Source: Anaeromicrobium sp. (GTDB taxonomy: Bacteria; Bacillota; Clostridia; Peptostreptococcales; Thermotaleaceae). Taken from it: a stretch of DNA of 64,000 nt. Below are positions 42,211 through 49,189 of this stretch, in pieces. Both the position numbers and the translations under genes were made by a program. The notes below the pieces were generated by a model that had not been told where the DNA came from, did no database searches, and worked only from the letters and a program-made list of their open reading frames with translations. Numbering within the stretch: position 1 is the stretch's first letter; each line of letters opens with the position of its first letter. Where the stretch lies: the NCBI RefSeq assembly GCF_025210435.1, contig NZ_JAOART010000023.1:62001-126000 (forward strand), in the 5' to 3' direction.

Positions 42211-42601
42211 CTTGGATGAAATTTTAAATGCTAAATATCTTGAAGTTCTGAATCAAACTGAAATGGATTATATTTTGGCAGACATCTTTTTATCAGAAGA
42301 TGATATTGACTTGAAAGACGAAAGTCACAAGGCTAATACAGGAAAAGCTATTGTGCAGATCCTTCCACAAGGACAGGTAAAAACTAAGAACATTCAATTA
42401 GCTTCTGCAACAGATACTTTCAAACTGCTAGAGCTAAATGTAGATGATGGAATTGAAATATATATAGCTGGTAAAAAGTTCGTTGATGGGATAGTGGATT
42501 TATCTACTCCTATTGAGAGCTGCACAATTAAATTTTTAAATACAACAGACAAACCTAAAATGGCCTTTAGTTATGCCATAGGATATAAGGAGGTGATCTA
42601 A
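41798..42601 (+). CDS. fibre-associated protein, N-terminal part of foreign composition
   Basis: The 267-aa protein starts with TTG after AAGGGGGTATAAAC. Residues about 1-135 (VEYQDGTKHKKNDQDQPLYK..., acidic, extended) use the GC-richer codons of the fibre tip. From about 138 (LDEILNAKYLEVLNQTEMDY) onward the gene returns to native codons, with a C-terminal beta domain (IEIYIAGKKFVDGIVDL). It may attach to or fold the fibre; no family is recognised. Confidence 0.6.
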   Translation: MKILINRQTDKVVGVNIPPTPFTIALEIPDDLQVTKVVEYQDGTKHKKNDQDQPLYKDNVVVDPETQEETYDEVTEKSKAVEWEDKDIVEKHVGDDGTITEVDRVIQVPTKFEELDPVIVPNMLHKSVRLKEEPTEFTLDEILNAKYLEVLNQTEMDYILADIFLSEDDIDLKDESHKANTGKAIVQILPQGQVKTKNIQLASATDTFKLLELNVDDGIEIYIAGKKFVDGIVDLSTPIESCTIKFLNTTDKPKMAFSYAIGYKEVI

Positions 42602-42603
42602 GT

Positions 42604-42651
42604 ATGATTCAATTAAAAAGAACCAAACCCAAACCTATAAAGAAAGATTAA
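42604..42651 (+). CDS. 15-aa basic peptide with strong ribosome site
   Basis: AAGGAGGTGATCTAAGT, an almost perfect anti-16S match, precedes an ATG at 42604 that opens only 15 codons (MIQLKRTKPKPIKKD). In related phages this spot holds a 40-50-aa XkdX-like protein, so this could be a shortened remnant or a real micropeptide. Confidence 0.4.
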   Translation: MIQLKRTKPKPIKKD

Positions 42652-42653
42652 AA

Positions 42654-42679
42654 GCACCTAAAGTATAGGTGTTATTTTT
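42654..42679 (+). terminator. terminator after the tail module
   Basis: CACCTA/TAGGTG stem followed by TTATTTTT. Confidence 0.7.
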
Positions 42680-42711
42680 ATACTCAAATTTAAAAATGGA
42701 GGAACATAGAT

Positions 42712-43152
42712 ATGATTAATATTAGAGTGTATGATGGACAAATAACAAAGAATTTTAACATCAAAGAATTTAAATGCAGGGCTAATGGAGAAGTACTTCT
42801 AAATGAGGATGTTATTAGCCATATAGTAAGATTACAGAAATTTAGAGAATGGTATGGAAGGACCATGAAAATTAACTCTGGTTATAGAACTACTACTTAC
42901 AATTCAAAAATAGGCGGAGCTCCAAAGAGTAAACATATGCAAGGAATAGCTACAGATTTTGCTTTACCTTTAAAAGAATTCAGTGGGTATTCACAGGACA
43001 GAAAAAATGAATTCTTGGATAATGTAAAGGAAAAATGGTATCAACTTTGTGAAGAAGATGGAGTACAAGGTGGAGTAGGATTTTATGATACGTTCATACA
43101 TTTAGACAGTAGAACAGATAGGCAAGCATTTTGGAATATGAGAAATAAATAA
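42712..43152 (+). CDS. endolysin, M15-type peptidase
   Basis: The 146-aa protein matches the M15_3 peptidase family (D-alanyl-D-alanine carboxypeptidase/endopeptidase fold). Zinc ligands are visible as H75 and D82 in SKHMQGIATDF and H130 in FIHLD, with INSGYRT as the preceding substrate-pocket motif. It would cleave peptidoglycan cross-links at lysis. No separate cell-wall-binding domain is present. It is next to the holin gene. Confidence 0.88.
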   Translation: MINIRVYDGQITKNFNIKEFKCRANGEVLLNEDVISHIVRLQKFREWYGRTMKINSGYRTTTYNSKIGGAPKSKHMQGIATDFALPLKEFSGYSQDRKNEFLDNVKEKWYQLCEEDGVQGGVGFYDTFIHLDSRTDRQAFWNMRNK

Positions 43153-43173
43153 AAATTGAAAGGGGTAATTGAG

Positions 43174-43596
43174 ATGAATTATAAGAACATAATAAATAGC
43201 ATTATGGCAGCTGGAGCTACAGGAGTAACACTTTTAATTGGAGGATGGGATAGTGTAATGAAAATATTAGCTATCCTTATTATTTTAGATTATGTTACTG
43301 GAATAATGAAGTCTGCAAAGGAAAAGAAATTAGATAGTTCTGTTGGGTTTAATGGACTACTAAAAAAGGCAGCGATATTCGTGGTTGTAATATTGGCTCA
43401 CCAATTAGATTTAACAATACCACAAGAAGTACCTGTATTTAGAACAATGGTAGGCTATTTTTACATAGCTAACGAAGGAATAAGCATTACAGAAAACATA
43501 GCTATCTTAGGAGTGCCATTACCATCTGGTCTAGTAGGTGCATTAAAGAAATTAAAAGAAGAAAATAACAATGTAAACAATGAGGCAGATTTATAG
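43174..43596 (+). CDS. holin (phage holin 4_1 / TcdE-like family)
   Basis: The 140-aa protein from ATG 43174 (AAAGGGG 8 nt upstream) has three hydrophobic segments and the hallmark ILIILDYVTGIMKSAKEKKLDSS...GLLKKAAIF of holin family 4_1. The C-terminus is charged. It permeabilises the membrane so that the endolysin can reach the wall. Confidence 0.88.
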   Translation: MNYKNIINSIMAAGATGVTLLIGGWDSVMKILAILIILDYVTGIMKSAKEKKLDSSVGFNGLLKKAAIFVVVILAHQLDLTIPQEVPVFRTMVGYFYIANEGISITENIAILGVPLPSGLVGALKKLKEENNNVNNEADL

Positions 43597-43684
43597 ATTA
43601 TACATTTACACTTCTTAATTATAGCAGTTTAAGAATTAAGAAAATGGAAAAAATAAAAATGATGTTATGAATAGGAGGTTAAAA

Positions 43685-43867
43685 ATGACTAAGCAAGAAA
43701 TGATAGATCAATTAATTGAATGGAATCAAGATCCTGATGAACTAAAAGAGATGACTTATAAGGAACTAAAATCTTTTTATAAGGAAATGAAAGAAGAATT
43801 TTCGGATGATTATTTACTTTTTCCAAATGGTAGAGATCGAGATGCAGAAGATGAAGATGGTATATAA
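43685..43867 (+). CDS. 60-aa acidic small protein
   Basis: AGGAGG 5 nt before ATG 43685. The protein is acidic and helical (MTKQEMIDQLIEWNQDPDELKEMTYKEL), ending in an aspartate-rich tail. It follows the lysis genes and precedes the first copy of the repeated terminator. Unknown function. Confidence 0.6.
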   Translation: MTKQEMIDQLIEWNQDPDELKEMTYKELKSFYKEMKEEFSDDYLLFPNGRDRDAEDEDGI

Positions 43868-43944
43868 ATTGGTATCAATGGTTAAATGAAAAAATGTACA
43901 GTATCTTAATATGTAATAAAATATTTTTAGAGGATTACTTAATA

Positions 43945-43970
43945 CAGGGGCTCAGGCCCCTGATTTTTTA
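43945..43970 (+). terminator. cargo terminator repeat, copy 1
   Basis: CAGGGGC-TCAG-GCCCCTG perfect stem, T-run, then TTTTTAGTTTTTGGGTAAA. Related to copies at 44923, 47325 and 52645. Confidence 0.85.
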
Positions 43971-44120
43971 GTTTTTGGGTAAATACTATACTTAACTTAG
44001 GTGAATGAACTTATAAATAACTTATTGCAAATACATGTAATTATAAAAATGTTATAATATATATAAATTTTCCAGAATGTTGAATTAAATATAATACATA
44101 ACTAGTAAGGGGGACTACAC

Positions 44121-44852
44121 ATGTCAAAGGAAAATCATAAAATATTTTCACTAGAAACAAAAGAGGATTTTATCATTTACCTGAGTGAACTTATAATATT
44201 GGTTCAGATGAAATTAACTATATTGAAAAGATATTTAGAACAGCTTGAGAAAGAAATAGAAATATGTGGTTTGGACCAGAATCATAATGTAAAAATATCA
44301 CCGAATGTTTATCAGGAATATAGGGACAAATTGATGAATACGCAAAACTATTTACTGAATTTAGTTGGGGATGAAACAAAAACAGCTATGTCATATAAAA
44401 AGTTCAGGAAAATTTTAGAAAAGAAATCAAAATCTATAGGTATAGAATTTGATAAGTTGAAAGAAGAGTTGCAAGCTTTAATAATAAAGGCTAATGTGTC
44501 TAGAAATTGGAGCATGCATGTTCCAGAATCATTATTAAATGCACAAATGGAATATGACACTGAAGAAAGTGGAGAGGATATTAGAAAATTTATCTTAGAT
44601 AATGTAAATCCAATAGGAATACCGCATTATGAATATTATGAAGGAAAATGGTTATTAGATTTATATGAAAATAGTAAGTTAAGTTATGAAGGCACTAGAA
44701 TGATACATCAGCAAATGAAGAAAGATTATTCAAAATTAATTGGTGAAAGTGTGAGAATACTGCCAGTAATTAATGAAATTCGTACATTTAAACAAATAAA
44801 TATTCCTAAAATATCTATGGATATGCAGCTACGTAAATACAAGAAAAAATAA
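44121..44852 (+). CDS. HEPN-motif protein, candidate abortive-infection RNase
   Basis: The 243-aa all-helical protein carries RNWSMH at residues 128-133, which fits the catalytic RNxxxH motif of HEPN ribonucleases (R-N, then H five positions after R). Helices before it (FIIYLSELIILVQMKLTILKRYLEQLE) fit a HEPN bundle. It stands alone between two copies of the cargo terminator with a TATAAT-like promoter at about 44052. HEPN proteins act as RNA-cleaving toxins in many defence systems. No partner antitoxin is visible, so it may be self-regulated or structural. Confidence 0.55.
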   Translation: MSKENHKIFSLETKEDFIIYLSELIILVQMKLTILKRYLEQLEKEIEICGLDQNHNVKISPNVYQEYRDKLMNTQNYLLNLVGDETKTAMSYKKFRKILEKKSKSIGIEFDKLKEELQALIIKANVSRNWSMHVPESLLNAQMEYDTEESGEDIRKFILDNVNPIGIPHYEYYEGKWLLDLYENSKLSYEGTRMIHQQMKKDYSKLIGESVRILPVINEIRTFKQINIPKISMDMQLRKYKKK

Positions 44853-44922
44853 TTTTACATAATTATTTTTTCAATTTAAACAAACTTTTGTAGTCTGTTA
44901 TTATGTAATAAACGTGTGATTA

Positions 44923-44952
44923 ATGCAGGGGCTTGGGCTCCTGTATTTTTTA
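44923..44952 (+). terminator. cargo terminator repeat, copy 2
   Basis: TAATGCAGGGGC-TTGG-GCTCCTGTATT hairpin followed by TTTTTAGTTTTTGGATAAAA. Nearly identical over ~55 bp to the copy at 47325, including an upstream TAAACGTG. Confidence 0.85.
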
Positions 44953-45010
44953 GTTTTTGGATAAAATTTGTCGAACGATTTTTAGGAGAAAATAGAAAAT
45001 ACTCCCTCGG

Positions 45011-45044
45011 ATCTATTGTTTAAAAACAATAGATGTGGTATAAT
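45011..45044 (+). promoter_or_regulatory. promoter with palindromic operator over the -35
   Basis: A 24-bp palindrome (arms ATCTATTGTTT and AAACAATAGAT) contains the -35 TTGTTT (45016-45021). The -10 TATAAT (45039-45044) is preceded by TGG (extended -10) at a 17-bp spacing. A dimeric repressor very likely controls the following small gene. Confidence 0.7.
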
Positions 45045-45069
45045 GTAATTAAGAAAGAGAGGTGAGAAA

Positions 45070-45168
45070 ATGCTAGATGATATAGGAAAAGTCGTCCATA
45101 TCATATTCGAAGTAGTCAGTACCATTGCCATAGTAATTGCACTACTTAGAAGAGATATAAACGACTAA
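45070..45168 (+). CDS. 32-aa hydrophobic peptide, type I toxin-like
   Basis: AGAGAGGTGAGAAA precedes ATG 45070. The peptide (MLDDIGKVVHIIFEVVSTIA...ALLRRDIND) has one membrane helix flanked by charges, similar in form to holin-like type I toxins (TxpA/BsrG/Fst type). A GGGGCT-ATAA-AGCCCC hairpin follows, and the gene has a palindromic operator. No antisense RNA can be proven. A small regulator of membrane stress is another option. Confidence 0.5.
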   Translation: MLDDIGKVVHIIFEVVSTIAIVIALLRRDIND

Positions 45169-45227
45169 CACCAGGGGCTATAAAGCCCCAACTCTTAATA
45201 TTATTATATCACATCTAGCGATAACTT

Positions 45228-45362
45228 ATGAATAAAAAGATTATGCTAATAGGATTGTTGGTTATTCAAGCATTACATTTATTGACTCCATATAAAGTAT
45301 TTGATGTACTATTCTATTTAGGAATTACATTATTAATACTTAATTTATTAAGAAAGAAATAG
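45228..45362 (+). CDS. 44-aa two-helix membrane peptide
   Basis: ATG 45228 opens 44 codons with two hydrophobic helices (KIMLIGLLVIQALHLL and VLFYLGITLLILNLL) and a basic end. No good ribosome site is seen before it, which lowers confidence. It abuts the next gene. Confidence 0.4.
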   Translation: MNKKIMLIGLLVIQALHLLTPYKVFDVLFYLGITLLILNLLRKK

Positions 45363-45371
45363 GGTGATAAG

Positions 45372-45629
45372 GTGAAAGATATAAAAGAAGTGCTGGGTAA
45401 ACTCTCCATAGAAGAGCTTACTCAGCTGATAAAAGATGAAATATTAACTAGTAAAGAAGTCCAGGAAGAATTAGGTATAACACAACAAAGACTATCGTCA
45501 ATGAATAAACCTGGAAAACTTCAACCAATTAAAAAAGGAATTTATTTGAAGCGTGAGGTATTATTAAGGAAAGAAGAGCAGGCAAATTTAAGGCAAAAAT
45601 ACCTTCATACTGAAGAATATAAAAAGTAG
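45372..45629 (+). CDS. small DNA-binding protein (helix-turn-helix-like)
   Basis: The 85-aa protein starts with GTG after AGGGTGATAAG. SKEVQEELGITQQRLSSMNKPGKLQPIKKGIYLKREV looks like a MerR/excisionase-type winged HTH with a wing turn. It may be the repressor of the palindromic operator at 45011, which lies two genes upstream. Confidence 0.55.
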   Translation: MKDIKEVLGKLSIEELTQLIKDEILTSKEVQEELGITQQRLSSMNKPGKLQPIKKGIYLKREVLLRKEEQANLRQKYLHTEEYKK

Positions 45630-45687
45630 TATTAAAAAGTATATTCATGTGAGCCAAAGAAAAGTAGATGAAAATGGAGGTGAATTT

Positions 45688-46059
45688 ATGTTTGATGTAG
45701 TGGAAATTCCATATGAAAAATTAGAAGAGCTAAAAGAGCAGGTAGAGTTAGAGTTGTTACCATATTTCTATAAAAAAGCTGGACTAATCTTTACAATTTC
45801 AAACCATGAAGGAAATATAGGAATAATCATTATTAGAGAATATAGTGATGGATTTCTTATTGAATACTTTGAAATAGTTAAAAATCAAAGAAATAAAAAA
45901 TTAGGCAGAAAATTTATTTATGATTGTATACAAGATCTCAAAACCAATATTTATGTAGCTCCATTTCCTGAAAAAGAACGATTTTGGAAAAATTGTGGTT
46001 TTAAAAATTATAAAAATATATCACCAATGTTATGTTACAAATATGATAATGATAATTAA
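45688..46059 (+). CDS. GNAT-like acetyltransferase domain protein
   Basis: The 123-aa protein begins at ATG 45688 after TGGAGGTGAATTT. Its core fits a GNAT fold: IGIIIIREYSDGFLIEYFEIV strand, then QRNKKLGRKFIYDCIQ with the acetyl-CoA pyrophosphate-loop pattern, and a late FWKNCGF segment. It is short for a GNAT enzyme. Substrate unknown; possible roles are drug, toxin or protein acetylation in the lysogen. Confidence 0.55.
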   Translation: MFDVVEIPYEKLEELKEQVELELLPYFYKKAGLIFTISNHEGNIGIIIIREYSDGFLIEYFEIVKNQRNKKLGRKFIYDCIQDLKTNIYVAPFPEKERFWKNCGFKNYKNISPMLCYKYDNDN

Positions 46060-46215
46060 TAATAACAAAAACATCTTATGATTTGTTTTTAGATAATATG
46101 CTATTTTTTATGCATTAAAAAATTGTTTAATAGGTGTAGTTAAAGGAAAAATAGGTCAAGGCAATAGAATTGAATGTTAGCTTTGAAAGAAATATTAAAA
46201 TAGGAGGAGATTAGA

Positions 46216-47268
46216 ATGGATATGAATAAAAAACTAACTACAGCTTTATGTATTCTTCTGATGTCAATTTCTATATTGTCAGGATGTGGAAATGACTCAA
46301 TTAAAGATACAAACGCAGTTTTAAAATCAAATGAGGTTGCTGAAACTATTGCTTTAGATAAAGAGCAAATAAAAAATGAAGAAACTTTGATAGCAGAAGA
46401 TTCACTTGAAGGAAATAAATTAATTGAAGTTGATGGTGGAAATCAATCAGGCCATAGAGAGCCTAACGTTGTTGTAGATATAGGATATGGTGATAGAGAA
46501 TATTATGCTTACACGAATGAATATGGTCAATTGGTGAAAGTAACAGCTAAGAAAATTACTTTACAAGATGAATCTACTGAACCTGTTCTGTCAACTGGAA
46601 GGTATTACAGGGACGAAGCGAAAGTACCTGGGGTGGAAAGTAAAACTTTAGACGAAGGTCATGTAATAGCTGATTCTCTTGGTGGAGTATCAAATGCATA
46701 CAACATAACTCCTCAAAATAGCACCCTTAATAGACATGGAGATCAAGCATATATGGAAAAAGCTATTAGAGATGCTGGAGGTTGTACAGATTTTGTTGCT
46801 GTTATAACTTACCCAAATGCAAATACTCAGATACCAAGTCATTATAGTTATACATACACTATAAAAGGAAATACTGTAAAGGATGGATTTGATAATGTCA
46901 ATCCAGATGAAGTCAATGCAAAATTAGAAACAAATGCACCACCTGAGAACCAAACAAGTGAGATGAGTAAAGAACTAATGATTACTGAGCTGGATAAAAA
47001 AGCTGAATATATTGTAATTACAAATTCAGGCAGTAAATCAGTAGATCTTACAGGGTGGAAGATTATGTCAGTAAGAGGTAATCAGTCTTTTATATTTCCA
47101 AAATTCATTTTAGATTCAAATGCATCTGTAAAAGTTGGCGACTCCGCTAAAAACTCAGGTGTAGAATTCCATTGGCTAGATGGCAAAGGTACTTGGAACA
47201 ATAGCAAAAGCGATCCTGCAGAGTTATATAACACTAAAGGTGAACTTGTTAATAGATTTGATGATTAA
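46216..47268 (+). CDS. lipoprotein DNA/RNA nuclease with C-terminal lamin-tail domain
   Basis: The 350-aa protein has a lipoprotein signal ending LSGC (Cys24), so it is anchored on the outer face of the membrane. Residues about 80-230 match the non-specific endonuclease family related to EndA, with DEGHVIADSLGG (146-157) and NITPQNSTLNR holding the catalytic His and Asn. Residues about 255-330 form an LTD (lamin-tail) beta-sandwich (YIVITNSGSKSVDLTGWKIM). It lies in its own terminator-bounded region. A surface nuclease could attack DNA injected by competing phages or scavenge DNA. Confidence 0.75.
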   Translation: MDMNKKLTTALCILLMSISILSGCGNDSIKDTNAVLKSNEVAETIALDKEQIKNEETLIAEDSLEGNKLIEVDGGNQSGHREPNVVVDIGYGDREYYAYTNEYGQLVKVTAKKITLQDESTEPVLSTGRYYRDEAKVPGVESKTLDEGHVIADSLGGVSNAYNITPQNSTLNRHGDQAYMEKAIRDAGGCTDFVAVITYPNANTQIPSHYSYTYTIKGNTVKDGFDNVNPDEVNAKLETNAPPENQTSEMSKELMITELDKKAEYIVITNSGSKSVDLTGWKIMSVRGNQSFIFPKFILDSNASVKVGDSAKNSGVEFHWLDGKGTWNNSKSDPAELYNTKGELVNRFDD

Positions 47269-47324
47269 TAGATTAAGTGAAAGGAGAATAGGTGCTATTT
47301 TCTATGCACTAAACGTGAGATTAA

Positions 47325-47353
47325 TGCAGGGGCTTAGGTTCCTGCTCTTTTTT
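47325..47353 (+). terminator. cargo terminator repeat, copy 3
   Basis: TGCAGGGGC-TTAGG-TTCCTGC hairpin, T-run and TTTTTAGTTTTTGGATAAAA, closely matching copy 2. Confidence 0.85.
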
Positions 47354-47578
47354 AGTTTTTGGATAAAAACCTAAATTAGAAAATGTAAATTAATGTATTC
47401 AAGTAAAGAATCATAAGTATAAAACTATAATTATGATATAATATGGATATATTTGACATGTGGATTGTAAATAGATGGAATCCTTTTTGCTTTTTTATAG
47501 AGAGTTATTACTGATAAAACTGTTTTTGGATGAAGTAAGTTTTCATAAGGAAAGCTTTTATTATAAGGAGGGCATAAA

Positions 47579-47881
47579 ATGAATGATTTTAAAGGAGAAC
47601 TATATAATATGTATCCAGCCATTGGTATAAAAGGTTATTGGGAAAATCAAGATGGATTGTATAGGATTAAAGAAATGGATGAGCTATGGATAAAAAATAC
47701 AATAAATATGTTGAAAAATAAGAATGGAATTAATTTAACGTCACTTGAAAAGTGGATTAAAACTGACAGGGATTTCTTTAGTTCTACTCAATGTAAAAAT
47801 CTTGAAAAAGCAATAGAATTAATTAGAACAAAAATTGAAGATTTAGAAGATCATTTAAATGCAGGTTTGTATAAAAAATAA
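47579..47881 (+). CDS. 100-aa protein upstream of the IetAS genes
   Basis: TAAGGAGGGCATAAA precedes the ATG. The helical protein (IKEMDELWIKNTINMLKNKN, CKNLEKAIELIRTKIEDLEDHL) is unrecognised. A TATAAT-like element lies about 145 bp upstream, so it may begin the cassette that contains the AAA/protease pair. Confidence 0.55.
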   Translation: MNDFKGELYNMYPAIGIKGYWENQDGLYRIKEMDELWIKNTINMLKNKNGINLTSLEKWIKTDRDFFSSTQCKNLEKAIELIRTKIEDLEDHLNAGLYKK

Positions 47882-48085
47882 ATAATATTTAAGTAAAAAT
47901 TTCTTGAGTATTATGTTAGACTTTTAGGTTTACTATAAGATTAAAAAAACTAAAAGCGTACAAAAAAAATAAAAAAAGGTATAAATTCGCTCTAAAACGT
48001 GCAGAATCTTTAGTAAAATGATACAATTAGTATTGAAACATATAACTTTTAAAGTTTGTATGTTTGATAATAAGGAGTGAATTTA

Positions 48086-49186
48086 ATGTATATGCGTACT
48101 GAAATATTAAAGATAATTGAAGGAGGATTAGAAAAAAATCGTGATAAAGTACAAAGTTATGCATTATTATTTTCTGAAAAACTGAGAGAAGAAGGAGAAG
48201 ATAAATTTGCAGACAGAATAAAAAAAATAATTGATAAAAAGTCTGTACATCCAGTATATCTAGATGAATTTCTTTCTAAACCAGTTGATCAAGACAGTCG
48301 ATTGGATATGGTTGACGTCGCGATAGAAAGTAATAATCATAAAAAAATTGTCTTACCTGAAATTACAAAAGTAAAGGTTGACAACTACATAGAATCTTTG
48401 AAACACAGAAGTAAATTTATAGAATTAGGTATTAATTTACCAGAATCTTTGCTATTATATGGACCACCAGGTTGTGGGAAAACTAGTATAGCACATTACA
48501 TAGCACAGCAAACGCAATTACCATTAGTAACAGCTAAATTAGATGGATTAGTATCATCTCTTTTAGGGAGTACTGCTAAAAATATTAGAAAAATTTTTGA
48601 ATATGCAAATGAAAGGCCTTGTATTTTATTCTTAGATGAATTTGACGCAATAGCAAAGGCACGAAATGATGAACATGAAGTTGGTGAATTAAAAAGGGTA
48701 GTTAATAGCTTGCTTCAAAATATTGATACCTTTAATGAAAATAATATATTAATTGCTGCTACTAATCATGAAAAACTTCTTGATCCAGCAGTTTGGAGGA
48801 GATTTACTACTATTGTAGAAGTTCCAAAGCCTAGAGAAGCAGAAATTGTTGAACTTATTAAGCTTTATCTAGAAACAGTAAAATATGATTTTGATAAAGA
48901 TAGAAAAAAAATGAATACATTAGCAGAACTTTTATTAGGATTTAACGCCTCAGATATAAAAACATTATGTTTTAATTCAATAAAGAAAAGCATAATATCT
49001 GAAGAAAAACAATTAACCTATGCTACAGTTTTGTATCAAATATATTTGCACAAGGGATTTAAGGAAGACGAAATTACACTAGTAAGTTTTTTGAATACAA
49101 ATGGGGTATCTCAATCAGATATATCAAAGATTTTAGGACTTTCTCGTAGGCAAATAAGGAAAGTTTTAGATGATCAGGGGGAATAA
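48086..49186 (+). CDS. ietA: IetA-like AAA+ ATPase of an IetAS defence pair
   Basis: The 366-aa protein has Walker A GPPGCGKT (126-133), Walker B LFLDEFD (181-187), a sensor and an arginine pair in WRRF. A C-terminal helix-turn-helix-like segment (GVSQSDISKILGLSRRQIRKVL) follows. It is followed 3 bp later by a large subtilisin-like protease, the arrangement of IetAS, first known from Ti plasmid maintenance and later as an anti-phage system. The ATPase is thought to sense or restrain while the protease acts. AAGGAG lies 9 nt before ATG 48086, preferred to GTG 48077. Confidence 0.85.
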   Translation: MYMRTEILKIIEGGLEKNRDKVQSYALLFSEKLREEGEDKFADRIKKIIDKKSVHPVYLDEFLSKPVDQDSRLDMVDVAIESNNHKKIVLPEITKVKVDNYIESLKHRSKFIELGINLPESLLLYGPPGCGKTSIAHYIAQQTQLPLVTAKLDGLVSSLLGSTAKNIRKIFEYANERPCILFLDEFDAIAKARNDEHEVGELKRVVNSLLQNIDTFNENNILIAATNHEKLLDPAVWRRFTTIVEVPKPREAEIVELIKLYLETVKYDFDKDRKKMNTLAELLLGFNASDIKTLCFNSIKKSIISEEKQLTYATVLYQIYLHKGFKEDEITLVSFLNTNGVSQSDISKILGLSRRQIRKVLDDQGE

Positions 49187-49189
49187 AAG

